A stretch of DNA of 64,000 nucleotides from Enterococcus quebecensis (GCF_001730365.1 NZ_MIKB01000019.1:1-64000); one strand, 5' to 3'; shown: positions 14,066-23,186, counted from the first letter of the stretch. The notes: generated from the letters alone by a model not told the origin. A program made the numbers and translations.

Positions 14066-16828
14066 ATGAAACGGAAAATTATTTACTTATTTTTATCCTT
14101 GGTTTTAATGGTATTAGCTATCACATCGCTCGGTGGGAGAGTAGTAGAAGCAACTCAGGGGAATAATCCATCGTGGTCAACTTCTTCGGTTGTGAACGAT
14201 GATAAAAATGGAAGTGTGATGGCAAATGATTATATGTCAAACTTGCAATCAAGAATTTCAATGTCAAGAAGTCTATCACCTCGATTTTTCTCTCCAGTAT
14301 CATGTGGCGGAGTTCAAGTGATTAAGTATGATGGACAGACTAAAGCAAGGTTATCAGGGGCACAGTTTACTATTTATAATAGATGGAATCGAGCTGTACA
14401 AGTGATTCAATCTGGATACGACGGTATTGCTGAGACTAGAACATTACCGCTAGGCAATTATTCTATTCGAGAAACGAAAGCTCCAACTGGCTATCAGTTA
14501 GAGAATGCTGTAATGCGTTTTAGTGTTTTTGTACCCGGCCAAGTGGTTTGTCTAACTAAATGTAATACACCATTACCCAACCAAAAAGGCAGTCTTCAAG
14601 TCGTTAAAACAGATGGTAATAATCAGCGTTTAGCGGGAGCGCAATTTGATGTTTATAATTCGAATAATCAATTTGTAGGAAGAATTACGACGAATATCAA
14701 CGGGGTAGCCACATTGGGAAATCTTTCTTATGGCACATATAAATTAATTGAAGTCAAAGCACCCGTTGGCTACGAATTAGATGCAACACCAAAATATGTT
14801 ACTCTATCTGCTTTATCACCAAATAAAGTAGCAAGTATTATTATTTCTAATAAAAAAATAATTACAAAAGGTAGCATAGAGATAATAAAAAAAGATGAAA
14901 CAGGAAAATTATTAGCTGGTGCACAATTTTTTGTTGTTAACAGTAGTAATACGGTAGTTGGACAAGTTACAACTAATGCCAATGGAGTAGCGACAGTAAC
15001 AAACTTACCATATGGCACATACAATGTAGTGGAATATATGGCTCCAGAAGGCTATGAATTAGATCAAACATGGAAACCAATTACCTTATCTAAAGACAGT
15101 CCAAATGGTAAGGCAAGTATTACCATAGTAAATAAGAAAAAAATCACAACAGGTGCCCTGAAAGTAATTAAGAAAGACGAAGCAGGTAAATTGTTAGCAG
15201 GAGCGGAGTTTGAAGTCCGCAATGCAAGTGGCAAAGTGGTCGGAAAGATTACTACAGATGCTAATGGTATTGGCACGATAAAAGATTTACCATTTGGAGA
15301 TTACACAGTAGTCGAAACAAAAGCTCCATCTGGTTATGAATTAGATGCAACACCGAAAAATGTCAAAGTTTCCAAAGGCGATCCCAATGGAGTCGTGACT
15401 ATAACTGTTGAGAATAAAAAAGAAAAAATAACAGGAAATCTTGAGGTAGTGAAAAAAGACGAAGCAGGTAAATTGTTATCAGGAGCTGAGTTTGAAGTCC
15501 GCAATGCAAGTGGCAAAGTGGTCGGAAAGATTACTACAGATGCTAATGGTATTGGCACGATAAAAGATTTACCATTTGGAGATTATACAGTAATCGAAAC
15601 AAAAGCTCCATCTGGTTATGAATTAGATGCAACACCGAAAAATGTCAAAGTTTCCAAAGGCGATCCCAATGGAGTCGTGACTATAACGGTTGAGAATAAG
15701 AAAGAAAAAACAACAGGAAATCTTGAAGTAGTGAAAAAAGACGAAGCAGGTACTCTTTTAGCTGATGCGCAGTTTGATGTCTACAATGCAGCGGATCAAT
15801 TGGTTGGAAAAATCACGACTGATGAAACAGGGACTGCCCAGTTAAATGATCTACCATATGGGACGTATAAAGTAATTGAAACAAAAGCCCCAGATGGTTA
15901 TGTATTAGATACAACACCAAGATTTATCATACTGTCTAAGACCGATCCAAGCGGAACAGCGTCAATCGAAGTGATCAATAAAAAAGAAGAACTACCAACT
16001 GCAGGTTCGTTAAAGATTATTAAATATGTGAAAGATTCGGATCCAACAGTTTACTTACAAGGAGCAGTTTTTGAAGTATATGACAACAATAATCAGCTGG
16101 TAGGTACGTATGAGACAAATGAAAAGGGAGAAATTCTTTTAAGTGATTTAGACCCAGGTAAATATTATGTTATTGAAATTGAAGCACCGCCAGGTTATGA
16201 ACAAGATTCAACGTTCTATGAAGTGACTGTTGAATCAGGAAAAATAACCGAAGTCAGACACGCAAATATCAAAAAAGAAAACTTAGGCGGTTTGAAAATA
16301 ACAAAGTATGCAAAAGATGAAGATGGTTTTGAAACAGATACTGTATTACCAAATGCAGAATTTGAAGTAACTGATTCAGCAGGAAATGTCCATAAAGGAA
16401 TTACAGATACGCAAGGTGAGTTGTTCTTTCCTGATTTACCAGCTGGAGAAGTAAAAATCGTTGAAACAAAAGCACCAGATGGCTATGAAGTTGACGCCAC
16501 TGTGCAAACCAAAAAAATTGTTGTAGAAGAAATTGCAGAAGCAATTTTTTATAATAAACCAAAACAAGAGCAAGGACGCGCCCTAGTCTATCTTTCAAGC
16601 AATGATACAAAACAATCATTAAAAGACTTGGAATATAGCATTACTTGTACTAAAGGAGCCGCATTTGCAACGACTGTAATGACCAATGCATTTGGACAGA
16701 TCAGTATTTACTTACCACCAGGTGAATATGAAATAGAGCCTGTTGTAAGGAGCTTTATAATCCAAGCAAAACCGACAAGCTTCAAAATTGAAGCAAATAA
16801 ATTCACTGTTATCAGACTAAAAATTTGA
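14066..16828 (+). CDS. Secreted surface protein with nine tandem SpaA/Cna-B-type modules
   Basis: 920 residues. A signal peptide (cleavage near residue 29, GRVVEA) and a short Ser/Asn-rich segment with SPVSCGG are followed by about nine prealbumin-like modules. The period is about 94 residues, with starts near 83, 175, 268, 362, 456, 550, 646, 740 and 835. Most modules begin with a GxLxVxKxD strand carrying the reactive Lys and end with VETKAPxGYELD carrying the catalytic Glu, so internal isopeptide bonds are expected. Modules four and five are nearly identical in DNA. There is no LPXTG, so anchoring is unclear. Four Cys (in SCGG, VCLTKC and ITCTKG) are odd for such proteins. It lies between the micropeptide and the lanthipeptide precursor. 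Confidence 0.85.
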   Translation: MKRKIIYLFLSLVLMVLAITSLGGRVVEATQGNNPSWSTSSVVNDDKNGSVMANDYMSNLQSRISMSRSLSPRFFSPVSCGGVQVIKYDGQTKARLSGAQFTIYNRWNRAVQVIQSGYDGIAETRTLPLGNYSIRETKAPTGYQLENAVMRFSVFVPGQVVCLTKCNTPLPNQKGSLQVVKTDGNNQRLAGAQFDVYNSNNQFVGRITTNINGVATLGNLSYGTYKLIEVKAPVGYELDATPKYVTLSALSPNKVASIIISNKKIITKGSIEIIKKDETGKLLAGAQFFVVNSSNTVVGQVTTNANGVATVTNLPYGTYNVVEYMAPEGYELDQTWKPITLSKDSPNGKASITIVNKKKITTGALKVIKKDEAGKLLAGAEFEVRNASGKVVGKITTDANGIGTIKDLPFGDYTVVETKAPSGYELDATPKNVKVSKGDPNGVVTITVENKKEKITGNLEVVKKDEAGKLLSGAEFEVRNASGKVVGKITTDANGIGTIKDLPFGDYTVIETKAPSGYELDATPKNVKVSKGDPNGVVTITVENKKEKTTGNLEVVKKDEAGTLLADAQFDVYNAADQLVGKITTDETGTAQLNDLPYGTYKVIETKAPDGYVLDTTPRFIILSKTDPSGTASIEVINKKEELPTAGSLKIIKYVKDSDPTVYLQGAVFEVYDNNNQLVGTYETNEKGEILLSDLDPGKYYVIEIEAPPGYEQDSTFYEVTVESGKITEVRHANIKKENLGGLKITKYAKDEDGFETDTVLPNAEFEVTDSAGNVHKGITDTQGELFFPDLPAGEVKIVETKAPDGYEVDATVQTKKIVVEEIAEAIFYNKPKQEQGRALVYLSSNDTKQSLKDLEYSITCTKGAAFATTVMTNAFGQISIYLPPGEYEIEPVVRSFIIQAKPTSFKIEANKFTVIRLKI
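15153..15716 (+). repeat. Near-identical 282-bp tandem repeat inside the SpaA protein gene
   Basis: The segments 15153-15434 and 15435-15716 encode modules four and five and differ at only a few positions. For example, the stretch from GAAGTCCGCAATGCAAGTGG to AAAGATTTACCATTTGGAGA is the same in both. The flanking modules are clearly more diverged, so this is a recent duplication. Copy number is likely to vary between strains. Confidence 0.85.
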
Positions 16829-16877
16829 GCGCATTTAGCGAGTAAATGGTAGTCAAAGTGAATAAGAGACTTGTTTT

Positions 16878-16908
16878 AAGATAGGTCGTTTTAAAAATGA
16901 CCTATTTT
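16878..16908 (+). terminator. Hairpin between the SpaA gene and the lanthipeptide precursor
   Basis: AAGATAGGTCG and TGACCTATTTT pair around a TTTTAAAAA loop, about 50 bases after the SpaA stop. A TATGAT -10-like hexamer at 16914-16919 just beyond could start a separate transcript for the precursor. Its -35 (TTTAAA) is weak. Confidence 0.55.
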
Positions 16909-16972
16909 AAATATATGATAGTAAAAGTGCACATTTATTATCAACAAAAAACACTTAGGAGGAACACACACT

Positions 16973-17161
16973 ATGAACAAACAAGCTGAGAAAAAAGTTG
17001 GAAAATCTTTCGAGGAATTAACACCTGAAGAAATGAATAAAGTACAAGGGAGCTTCTTTGGTTGGAGTTGGTCTTCATCATCATCTTCGTCTTCATCAAG
17101 AAGCTGCTACTCTACAAGATGTAGCTATAGCTGCTGCTCTTCAAGATGTTGCGGATGGTAA
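16973..17161 (+). CDS. lanA: Class II lanthipeptide precursor with poly-serine and six-cysteine core
   Basis: A 62-residue peptide. The leader (about residues 1-26) is Lys/Glu-rich and has FEELTPEEMNKVQG, the class II LanM-type leader ending in a Gly where a C39 peptidase cuts. The core (about residues 27-62) starts SFFGWSW, has nine consecutive Ser (34-42), then a Cys-rich end with Cys at 45, 50, 54, 55, 59 and 60. Seven Ser/Thr are interspersed in that end (RSCYSTRC, SYSCCSSRCCGW). In total there are 18 Ser/Thr for six Cys. The core has four Arg and no acidic or Lys residue, so it is cationic. I know no lanthipeptide with this pattern. The strong AGGAGGA site, the hairpin after the gene and the adjacent lanM and lanT support the call. 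Activity is unknown. Confidence 0.85.
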   Translation: MNKQAEKKVGKSFEELTPEEMNKVQGSFFGWSWSSSSSSSSSRSCYSTRCSYSCCSSRCCGW

Positions 17162-17172
17162 TTTAAAATAAT

Positions 17173-17225
17173 CAAGTTGCTAGACAAGTTCCTCTTGATA
17201 GGTGCCTTGTCTAGCACTTGTTTTT
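17173..17225 (+). terminator. Attenuating terminator between lanA and lanM
   Basis: A strong stem (CAAGT.GCTAGACAAG with CTTGTCTAGC.CTTG) and TTTTT lie 12 bases after the precursor stop. Such partial terminators keep precursor mRNA in excess over the modification enzyme. No separate promoter is evident before lanM, so read-through is likely. Confidence 0.8.
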
Positions 17226-17261
17226 AACTAAAGAAATTATACATAAATAAAGGAGTTTAGC

Positions 17262-20200
17262 ATGGAGCTTAAAAATTTAGCAAAAGGCACATCGATCCGA
17301 CAACGATACGATGTTTTAAAAGAATATTATGAAAACAATCATCTGACATATTCTAATGGTCAACTTGAAAATTATAAAAAATGGCGTAAACGCCCAACAA
17401 CGGTGACAGATGAACGCTTTAAAGAAATATTGCAATCATTAGAGTTAACAGAAGAAGGATTTGATTTTGCCATAAAAGCGTTAACGTCAAATGAAAAAGA
17501 ATATATTTTTAAAAGCATCTCTAAAGAACCGTGGATAAAAACGACCCAGCAGATTTTATCACAAGAAGATCAGTTAACAGAAGATGTTTTTGATGAAGAA
17601 AAAGCGAATTTTACGTATGCCTTACGTATGCATATTGATTATTTTGAGAAGCACTTAAAACAAATAATTACAAAATTCCCTAGGGTTCAAGTTCAAGAGA
17701 CTGCATTATCAATCTATGTAGGAGAAGTAATCAACCGATGTATGGACATAGGATTACGGACATTTGTCTATGATTTGCATGTAGAAAAAGAAAAAATGCT
17801 TCTTTCAGAATCAGTGGATGAAAAAGAAGGATTTAGACAATACTTAGTGTCACGGTTTAGTAGCAGAGATAAACTGGTCGAGTTCTTCAATCAATATCCA
17901 GTATTAACTAGACTTTATGCGGAAACAATCAACTTTCAATTAGTCAATTTTCAAGAATTAGTCCAAGCAATTGCAGAAAGTGAACAAGAATTGAAGCAGG
18001 TATTTAAAATAGAAACCCCTGTTAGTTTAACCAGTTTGAAAATGGGGGCGGGAGATTCTCATGATCAAGGAAAGTCTGTAGCGATTCTAACCTTTAATAA
18101 TGAGGTTGATGTTGTCTTTAAACCAAAGAATCTAATGATAGGTGAACGTTTTGACTCATTCGTGCAAGCAATCAATAAAATGAATCCAGCATTTGATTTT
18201 TATTTGACCACAAAAATAGTGAAAGAGAACTATACATTTGAAGAATGCTTGATTTACTCTGAATGTTTATCGCAAGAAGAAGTCACGCATTACTACCGCC
18301 AATTTGGACAAACTGTTGCGTTGGTTTATTTGCTGAACGGCAACGATTTTCATTTAGAGAATGTTCTTGCTTTTGGTAAATATCCGGTATTGATTGATCT
18401 TGAAACAATCATCCAAAATCATTTTCCTATGCCGGATAGTGAAAATGCAATCGTTAAAGTGATGCAAGAAAACGGTGAATCAGTAGTAATGAGTGGTTTA
18501 GTTCCCATCTATCTATTTGAAGAACGAGCTGAAGCGGACGTGGAAGGTGCATCTAAAGGTATTCAATTGAGTGCCCTAAGTGGTGGTGAGCAGAAGTTAC
18601 CGTATAAAGTACTGAAGTTAATTAACTTTGATTCTGTCAACATGCAATTTATGTACCAAGAACATATTACCGATGCAGCAGAAAATATACCCTTGTTCAA
18701 AGGAGAAAAAGTTGATTTTGTGCCTTACATTGAAACCATTGTTGATGGATTTAAGGAGTTCTCTACCTTTGCTATAGAGAATAAAGAAATGTTGGCTACT
18801 TTAGCTGAAAAAACTTTTTCAGATTGTCTTGTTCGTAATGTGATTAAAACGACTCAAAGTTATGGTGATTTACTAGATTATTCAACTCATCCAACATGTA
18901 TGGTGGACTATATCGAGCGTGAGAAACTATTTGAAAACCTTTGGATGCATGGCTACTCTAACTCAAAACCAGTTCCTTACGAGATACGTGATATGCTGCA
19001 ACACGATGTGCCGATTTTCTTTAATCCTACAAGTACTCGTGATTTAGTGGCTAGTCAAGGAGAAGTTATTACAAATATGTACCAAGAAGAAGCTGTTGTT
19101 CTAGAAGTAGCTCAATTAAAGAATTTTTCAAAAAAAGAAGAAGAAGAACAATTAGATTACTTAAAAACATCATTCGGTTTGTATCATTCGATGGATCTTC
19201 AAGAAAAAACAGTTCCACTAAAAGAGGTACTGCATCAAGGAGACTTTTTAGATGGCGCTAAGGCTGTTGGAGAAGCGATTGTAGAAGCTGCATTTTTAGG
19301 CGAAGACTCGATTGCTTGGAAAGATATTGAAGAAACATCACCTGATAATTATGTTGTCAATGTTATGAATGAGAATTTCTATGATGGTATTACAGGAATG
19401 TACTTGTATTTTAGCGAGTTATACCATGTGACTGGGGATCAGCAATTTAAAAAATATTATGAATTAGCCGAGTTATTAGTCTTGAAACTAGAAGAGGATT
19501 ATGTAGATAGTATTTCAGCTTTTTACGGTTCTTTTGCGGCAGTCTATCCATTGTTGTATACCTATCAATACACAGGAAACTCTAAATTATTAAAGACAGC
19601 TGAATCGATTGCTGCAAAATATATGGAGGCCTATGATAAGGAAACTATTGAAAGTTATGATTGGAATGGCGGTACAGCCTCGATCATAAAAGTGTTTGTT
19701 CACTTATATCAATTGACGATTCAAGAAAAATATTTCAGGTTCGCCAAGCAATTGCTTTTAGATTTAGACCTGACAAAAATCACTCAAGGAGGATTTGCTC
19801 ATGGCTATTCAGGTGTAATTCATAGTGCGAATAGTTTGTTGAAAATTGAGGATGATCCAGAAATAGAGTTATTAATTAAGACTTGTTTAGTAAAAGAACG
19901 AGAAACGTTTGATCCCATTCAGCAAGGTTGGTTAGATTTACGCCCAAATCCGCCAATGGTTAATGATTTATGGTGTTATGGTTCTACAGGGATCGGCTTA
20001 GCTTATTTAGATTTGTATGTTAGCGGTTTTGAAGATGTTCACTTAGCTAAAGAAATACAAATTGTGGCAGAACGTTTGATCAATCAAGAGAAAAGAGACG
20101 ATTGCTTGTGCCATGGTAATTTTGGTGATTTGGAATTCTTGATTGAATATGGAAAAACAACACTAGCTACTGATGAACAAAAAGAGCAGATTCAAAGAAA

Positions 20201-20375
20201 GATACATCAATCAAATCAGAAGGTTCGTAAAGAACGATATACGTTTGAAGGTCTACCAACGATTCCTAAATACGGCTTATTTACAGGGTTAGCTGGTATT
20301 GGTCATCAGTTGCTACGTGTCCATGATTCTACGCAAACAGCTGATTTACTAACCTTGGAATTACTAAAGAATTAA
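17262..20375 (+). CDS. lanM: Class II lanthipeptide synthetase LanM
   Basis: A bifunctional enzyme of 1037 residues, typical in length. The N-terminal dehydratase (DUF4135) phosphorylates and eliminates Ser/Thr. Its lipid-kinase-like active site is complete: Asp265 and His267 (GDSHDQGKSV), Lys287 (VVFKPKN), Asp362/His364/Asn367 (NGNDFHLENVL) and Asp379 (LIDLETI). The C-terminal LanC-like cyclase, from about residue 680, has the zinc ligands Cys905 (WCYGSTG), Cys950 and His951 (CLCHGNFG). Both halves therefore look active and could form lanthionine rings on the upstream precursor. ATG 17262 follows AAAGGAG. LanT follows 12 bases after the stop. Confidence 0.96.
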   Translation: MELKNLAKGTSIRQRYDVLKEYYENNHLTYSNGQLENYKKWRKRPTTVTDERFKEILQSLELTEEGFDFAIKALTSNEKEYIFKSISKEPWIKTTQQILSQEDQLTEDVFDEEKANFTYALRMHIDYFEKHLKQIITKFPRVQVQETALSIYVGEVINRCMDIGLRTFVYDLHVEKEKMLLSESVDEKEGFRQYLVSRFSSRDKLVEFFNQYPVLTRLYAETINFQLVNFQELVQAIAESEQELKQVFKIETPVSLTSLKMGAGDSHDQGKSVAILTFNNEVDVVFKPKNLMIGERFDSFVQAINKMNPAFDFYLTTKIVKENYTFEECLIYSECLSQEEVTHYYRQFGQTVALVYLLNGNDFHLENVLAFGKYPVLIDLETIIQNHFPMPDSENAIVKVMQENGESVVMSGLVPIYLFEERAEADVEGASKGIQLSALSGGEQKLPYKVLKLINFDSVNMQFMYQEHITDAAENIPLFKGEKVDFVPYIETIVDGFKEFSTFAIENKEMLATLAEKTFSDCLVRNVIKTTQSYGDLLDYSTHPTCMVDYIEREKLFENLWMHGYSNSKPVPYEIRDMLQHDVPIFFNPTSTRDLVASQGEVITNMYQEEAVVLEVAQLKNFSKKEEEEQLDYLKTSFGLYHSMDLQEKTVPLKEVLHQGDFLDGAKAVGEAIVEAAFLGEDSIAWKDIEETSPDNYVVNVMNENFYDGITGMYLYFSELYHVTGDQQFKKYYELAELLVLKLEEDYVDSISAFYGSFAAVYPLLYTYQYTGNSKLLKTAESIAAKYMEAYDKETIESYDWNGGTASIIKVFVHLYQLTIQEKYFRFAKQLLLDLDLTKITQGGFAHGYSGVIHSANSLLKIEDDPEIELLIKTCLVKERETFDPIQQGWLDLRPNPPMVNDLWCYGSTGIGLAYLDLYVSGFEDVHLAKEIQIVAERLINQEKRDDCLCHGNFGDLEFLIEYGKTTLATDEQKEQIQRKIHQSNQKVRKERYTFEGLPTIPKYGLFTGLAGIGHQLLRVHDSTQTADLLTLELLKN

Positions 20376-20387
20376 GGGGGAAACATA

Positions 20388-22529
20388 TTGACAAAAAAAG
20401 TACCATTTACTGAACAAAGTGAGCATAGTGAATGTGGGTTAGCCTGTACAGCAATGGTTTTAAATTATTATGATGACAACGTAACACTAAGCCATCTTCG
20501 AGATGTATATGGCGTGCCCAAAGGAGGCAATACATTAACTAATTTAAATCAAATTTTATTAGATAGGGGAATCGAAACCAAAGCAATTCGAGTATTGGAT
20601 CTTGATATTTTAGAAGAACAAACCACACCGACAATCTGTTTTTGGGAAGAACGTCATTATATTGTGCTAGAAAAGTTAACAGCGAAAGAAGCGACGATTC
20701 TAGATCCATCAAGCGGTAGAAAAAAAATTAAAAGAGCAGAATTTCAAGCAAGTTTCTCCAATATTGCACTGATTTTAACTGATGTGGATGTCACCATCAC
20801 ACAACGAAAGAAAAAGAAAAATGCGACTTGGGGGATTCTAAAGGGGATCTTAAACAATCAACGAGCAAAAGTTGCTATGTTTATTGTTTTGACTCTGTTA
20901 ATTCAACTGGTTACTATTGCGATTCCTAGATTGACACAAACTATTATTGATAATTCCAATGTTGCAGTTACAAATGTCCTTCAAATCGCTTCAACGATTG
21001 TGATTCTTTTCATTGCATATTACTTACTGCAAGTTGCTAGGGGTTTGGTTTTGATCATTTTAGAAAACTTATTTGATTTAACACTGATGAAAGCTTTTAT
21101 GAAGAAAATTATACATCTACCACTACGATTTTTTGTTAACCGTTCTACAGGGGATTTAATTTTTCGAGCGAATCTCAGTGTGATTATTCAACAAATCATG
21201 AGTCAACGGATGTTGACCATTTCAGTAGACTTTTTATTTGTGTTTATCTATTTGATTTTGATGGTCAATTTATCTCTTAATTTAACGTTGATTGCGATCT
21301 TCGGCGCATTTATGATGGGAGCAATTTCTGTAGTCAACTCTAAAAGAGTGCAAAGTATCACCAATAAAGAATTGATTGCTCAATCGAAAGTTCAACGAAT
21401 TTTAGTAGAACTTTTTGAAGGGATGGAAACCGTCAAATCCTCTGGTTCAGAAAATCAATTTTATGCTAAATGGCGTAATGAGTTCAAAAATCAAATTGCA
21501 TTACGAGCGGAGAAAAACCGCTTTTCCACATGGGTTAGAACGATTCAAACATCGATTCAATTTATTTTACCGATTGTGTTGATTTACGTAGGCTTATTTC
21601 AAGTGACGAAAGGTCAAGTGACATTAGGAGAGTTGATCAGCTTCAATGCATTATCGGGTGCGTTTATTGCACCGATTGTAACGGTTTTTGATTCTTATAC
21701 AGAGTTTTTACTGCTACGTTCCTACTTTGGTAAGTTAAATGAAATTTTAGAAGCAAAAGACAATCCTCGTATAGCCATCGAAGGAGAAAAGATAGCTAGA
21801 ATCGAGTCCTTGACTGTTGAAGATGTTTCATTTAAGTATAGTTACTTTGAGGAAGATATTCTACATTCCGTTTCTTTTCAAATAAATCCTGGGGACAAAG
21901 TGGCGATTGTTGGTAAGAGTGGTTCAGGAAAAAGTACATTATTGAAATTACTGGCTGGGTTGTATGATGCAACGTCAGGGCAGATTAAACTCAATGATAT
22001 TGATCTAAAACAAATCGATGATGCTTCTTTAAAAAGCTGTATTAGTATTGTCAATCAAAAACCAACGATTTTTAACGCTTCTTTGTATGAGAATATTGTT
22101 TTGAATCAGGAGCAGGCCACTGATGAACGAGTAGAACAAGCGATTTTTGATTCGAGAGTCGATGAAATCATTATGAACTTACCGTTAGGATTGGAAACAC
22201 AAATTTCAGAAGGTGGGATGAATTTATCTGGTGGCCAGATGCAGCGGATTTCGATTGCTCGGGCATTAGTGAAAGAAACAAGTCTGTTATTAATGGATGA
22301 ACCAACGAGTTCCTTAGATAATATTTCAGAAAACTTTATTATGAATCGTTTAAAAACCTACGATTTTACCTGTATTATTGTGGCTCATCGCTTAAACACG
22401 GTCAAACATTTCGATCGTATTTTAGTAATGGATCAAGGGAAAATTGTTGAAGAGGGTACACATGAAGAATTGCTAGCTTTAAAAGGATACTACCATTCGA
22501 TCTATTCTGATCCGATGAGTATAAGTTAG
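20388..22529 (+). CDS. lanT: Lanthipeptide exporter LanT with C39 leader peptidase
   Basis: A 713-residue ABC transporter with three parts. Residues 1-130 are a C39 cysteine peptidase with Cys16 (SECGLACTAMV), His90 (ERHYIVLE) and Asp106 (ILDPSSG). Residues about 155-450 form a six-helix transmembrane domain, and residues about 470-700 a nucleotide-binding domain with Walker A GKSGSGKST, signature LSGGQMQR and Walker B LLMDEPTSS. It would cut the precursor after its Gly-type site during export. It starts with TTG 20388 behind AAGGGGG, close to the lanM stop. No LanFEG immunity genes follow, so self-protection, if needed, is unexplained. Confidence 0.95.
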   Translation: MTKKVPFTEQSEHSECGLACTAMVLNYYDDNVTLSHLRDVYGVPKGGNTLTNLNQILLDRGIETKAIRVLDLDILEEQTTPTICFWEERHYIVLEKLTAKEATILDPSSGRKKIKRAEFQASFSNIALILTDVDVTITQRKKKKNATWGILKGILNNQRAKVAMFIVLTLLIQLVTIAIPRLTQTIIDNSNVAVTNVLQIASTIVILFIAYYLLQVARGLVLIILENLFDLTLMKAFMKKIIHLPLRFFVNRSTGDLIFRANLSVIIQQIMSQRMLTISVDFLFVFIYLILMVNLSLNLTLIAIFGAFMMGAISVVNSKRVQSITNKELIAQSKVQRILVELFEGMETVKSSGSENQFYAKWRNEFKNQIALRAEKNRFSTWVRTIQTSIQFILPIVLIYVGLFQVTKGQVTLGELISFNALSGAFIAPIVTVFDSYTEFLLLRSYFGKLNEILEAKDNPRIAIEGEKIARIESLTVEDVSFKYSYFEEDILHSVSFQINPGDKVAIVGKSGSGKSTLLKLLAGLYDATSGQIKLNDIDLKQIDDASLKSCISIVNQKPTIFNASLYENIVLNQEQATDERVEQAIFDSRVDEIIMNLPLGLETQISEGGMNLSGGQMQRISIARALVKETSLLLMDEPTSSLDNISENFIMNRLKTYDFTCIIVAHRLNTVKHFDRILVMDQGKIVEEGTHEELLALKGYYHSIYSDPMSIS

Positions 22530-22564
22530 TAATACAGCGTATTGGAAATAAAGGAGAGGGTATG

Positions 22565-23179
22565 ATGGCAGTTATTGGCTACATGCGTGTGAGTACACAT
22601 TATCAAAAATTTGATTCTCAGCTGCAGGCATTGAAAGATTACGGGGTCGATGAGATTTTCAAAGAATACGAAAGTGGACGTAAATGCTTTCGCAATGAAT
22701 TAAACAAGGCACTGAATGCTTTGGAACAAGGAGACACATTCGTCATTTTTAAGTTGGACCGATTAGCTAGAGGAACCAAACAATTGCTGATTTTATTAGA
22801 AGAATTTGATCGGAGAAATATTCATTTCGTCAGTATTGAAAATAATATAGATACATCAACACCTGTAGGACGTTTCTTTTTTACCATCATGGGTGCTTTT
22901 GCTGAAATGGAAGCTGAATTGATTCGTGAACGTGTATTGGCAGGATTAAGTGCAGCTAAAAAAAATGGTGTCATTTTGGGGCGTCCCCCGCTAGTGAATC
23001 AAGTCAATAAAGCACTTGATCTGTACCATACTACCGATATGTCAACAGATGAAATCTCCAGACGTTGTGGCATTTCTATTTCCACAATTTACCATCATTT
23101 AAGAAAAGAGGGGGTTTATCGAACGAAAAAGACAAAGACGGATGATTTATTGGTAAGCAGTGGGGAAAAAAACAAATGA
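22565..23179 (+). CDS. Serine recombinase of the resolvase/invertase family (right island end)
   Basis: About 204 residues and closely similar to the recombinase at 5316-5885. It has IGYMRVSTHYQKFDSQ (catalytic Ser10), KLDRLARGTKQLL and GRFFFTIMGAFAEMEAELIRERV, and a C-terminal helix-turn-helix (STDEISRRCGISISTIYHHL). A charged tail is absent from the other copy. There are two possible ATGs, 22562 and 22565; the second matches the start of the other copy and has better spacing from AGGAGAGG. It follows lanT by about 35 bases on the same strand and probably lies in the same transcript. A recombinase in a lanthipeptide operon is unusual. Confidence 0.9.
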   Translation: MAVIGYMRVSTHYQKFDSQLQALKDYGVDEIFKEYESGRKCFRNELNKALNALEQGDTFVIFKLDRLARGTKQLLILLEEFDRRNIHFVSIENNIDTSTPVGRFFFTIMGAFAEMEAELIRERVLAGLSAAKKNGVILGRPPLVNQVNKALDLYHTTDMSTDEISRRCGISISTIYHHLRKEGVYRTKKTKTDDLLVSSGEKNK

Positions 23180-23186
23180 AGGAAAA

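Noticed and set aside
14770-15558. Repeated antisense open frames across the SpaA modules
   Set aside because: They are mirror frames of the tandem repeat on the coding strand, recur with its 282-bp period, and have no ribosome sites.
15153-15716. Tandem repeats as a CRISPR array
   Set aside because: The repeat unit is 282 bp, contiguous and coding, with no spacers.
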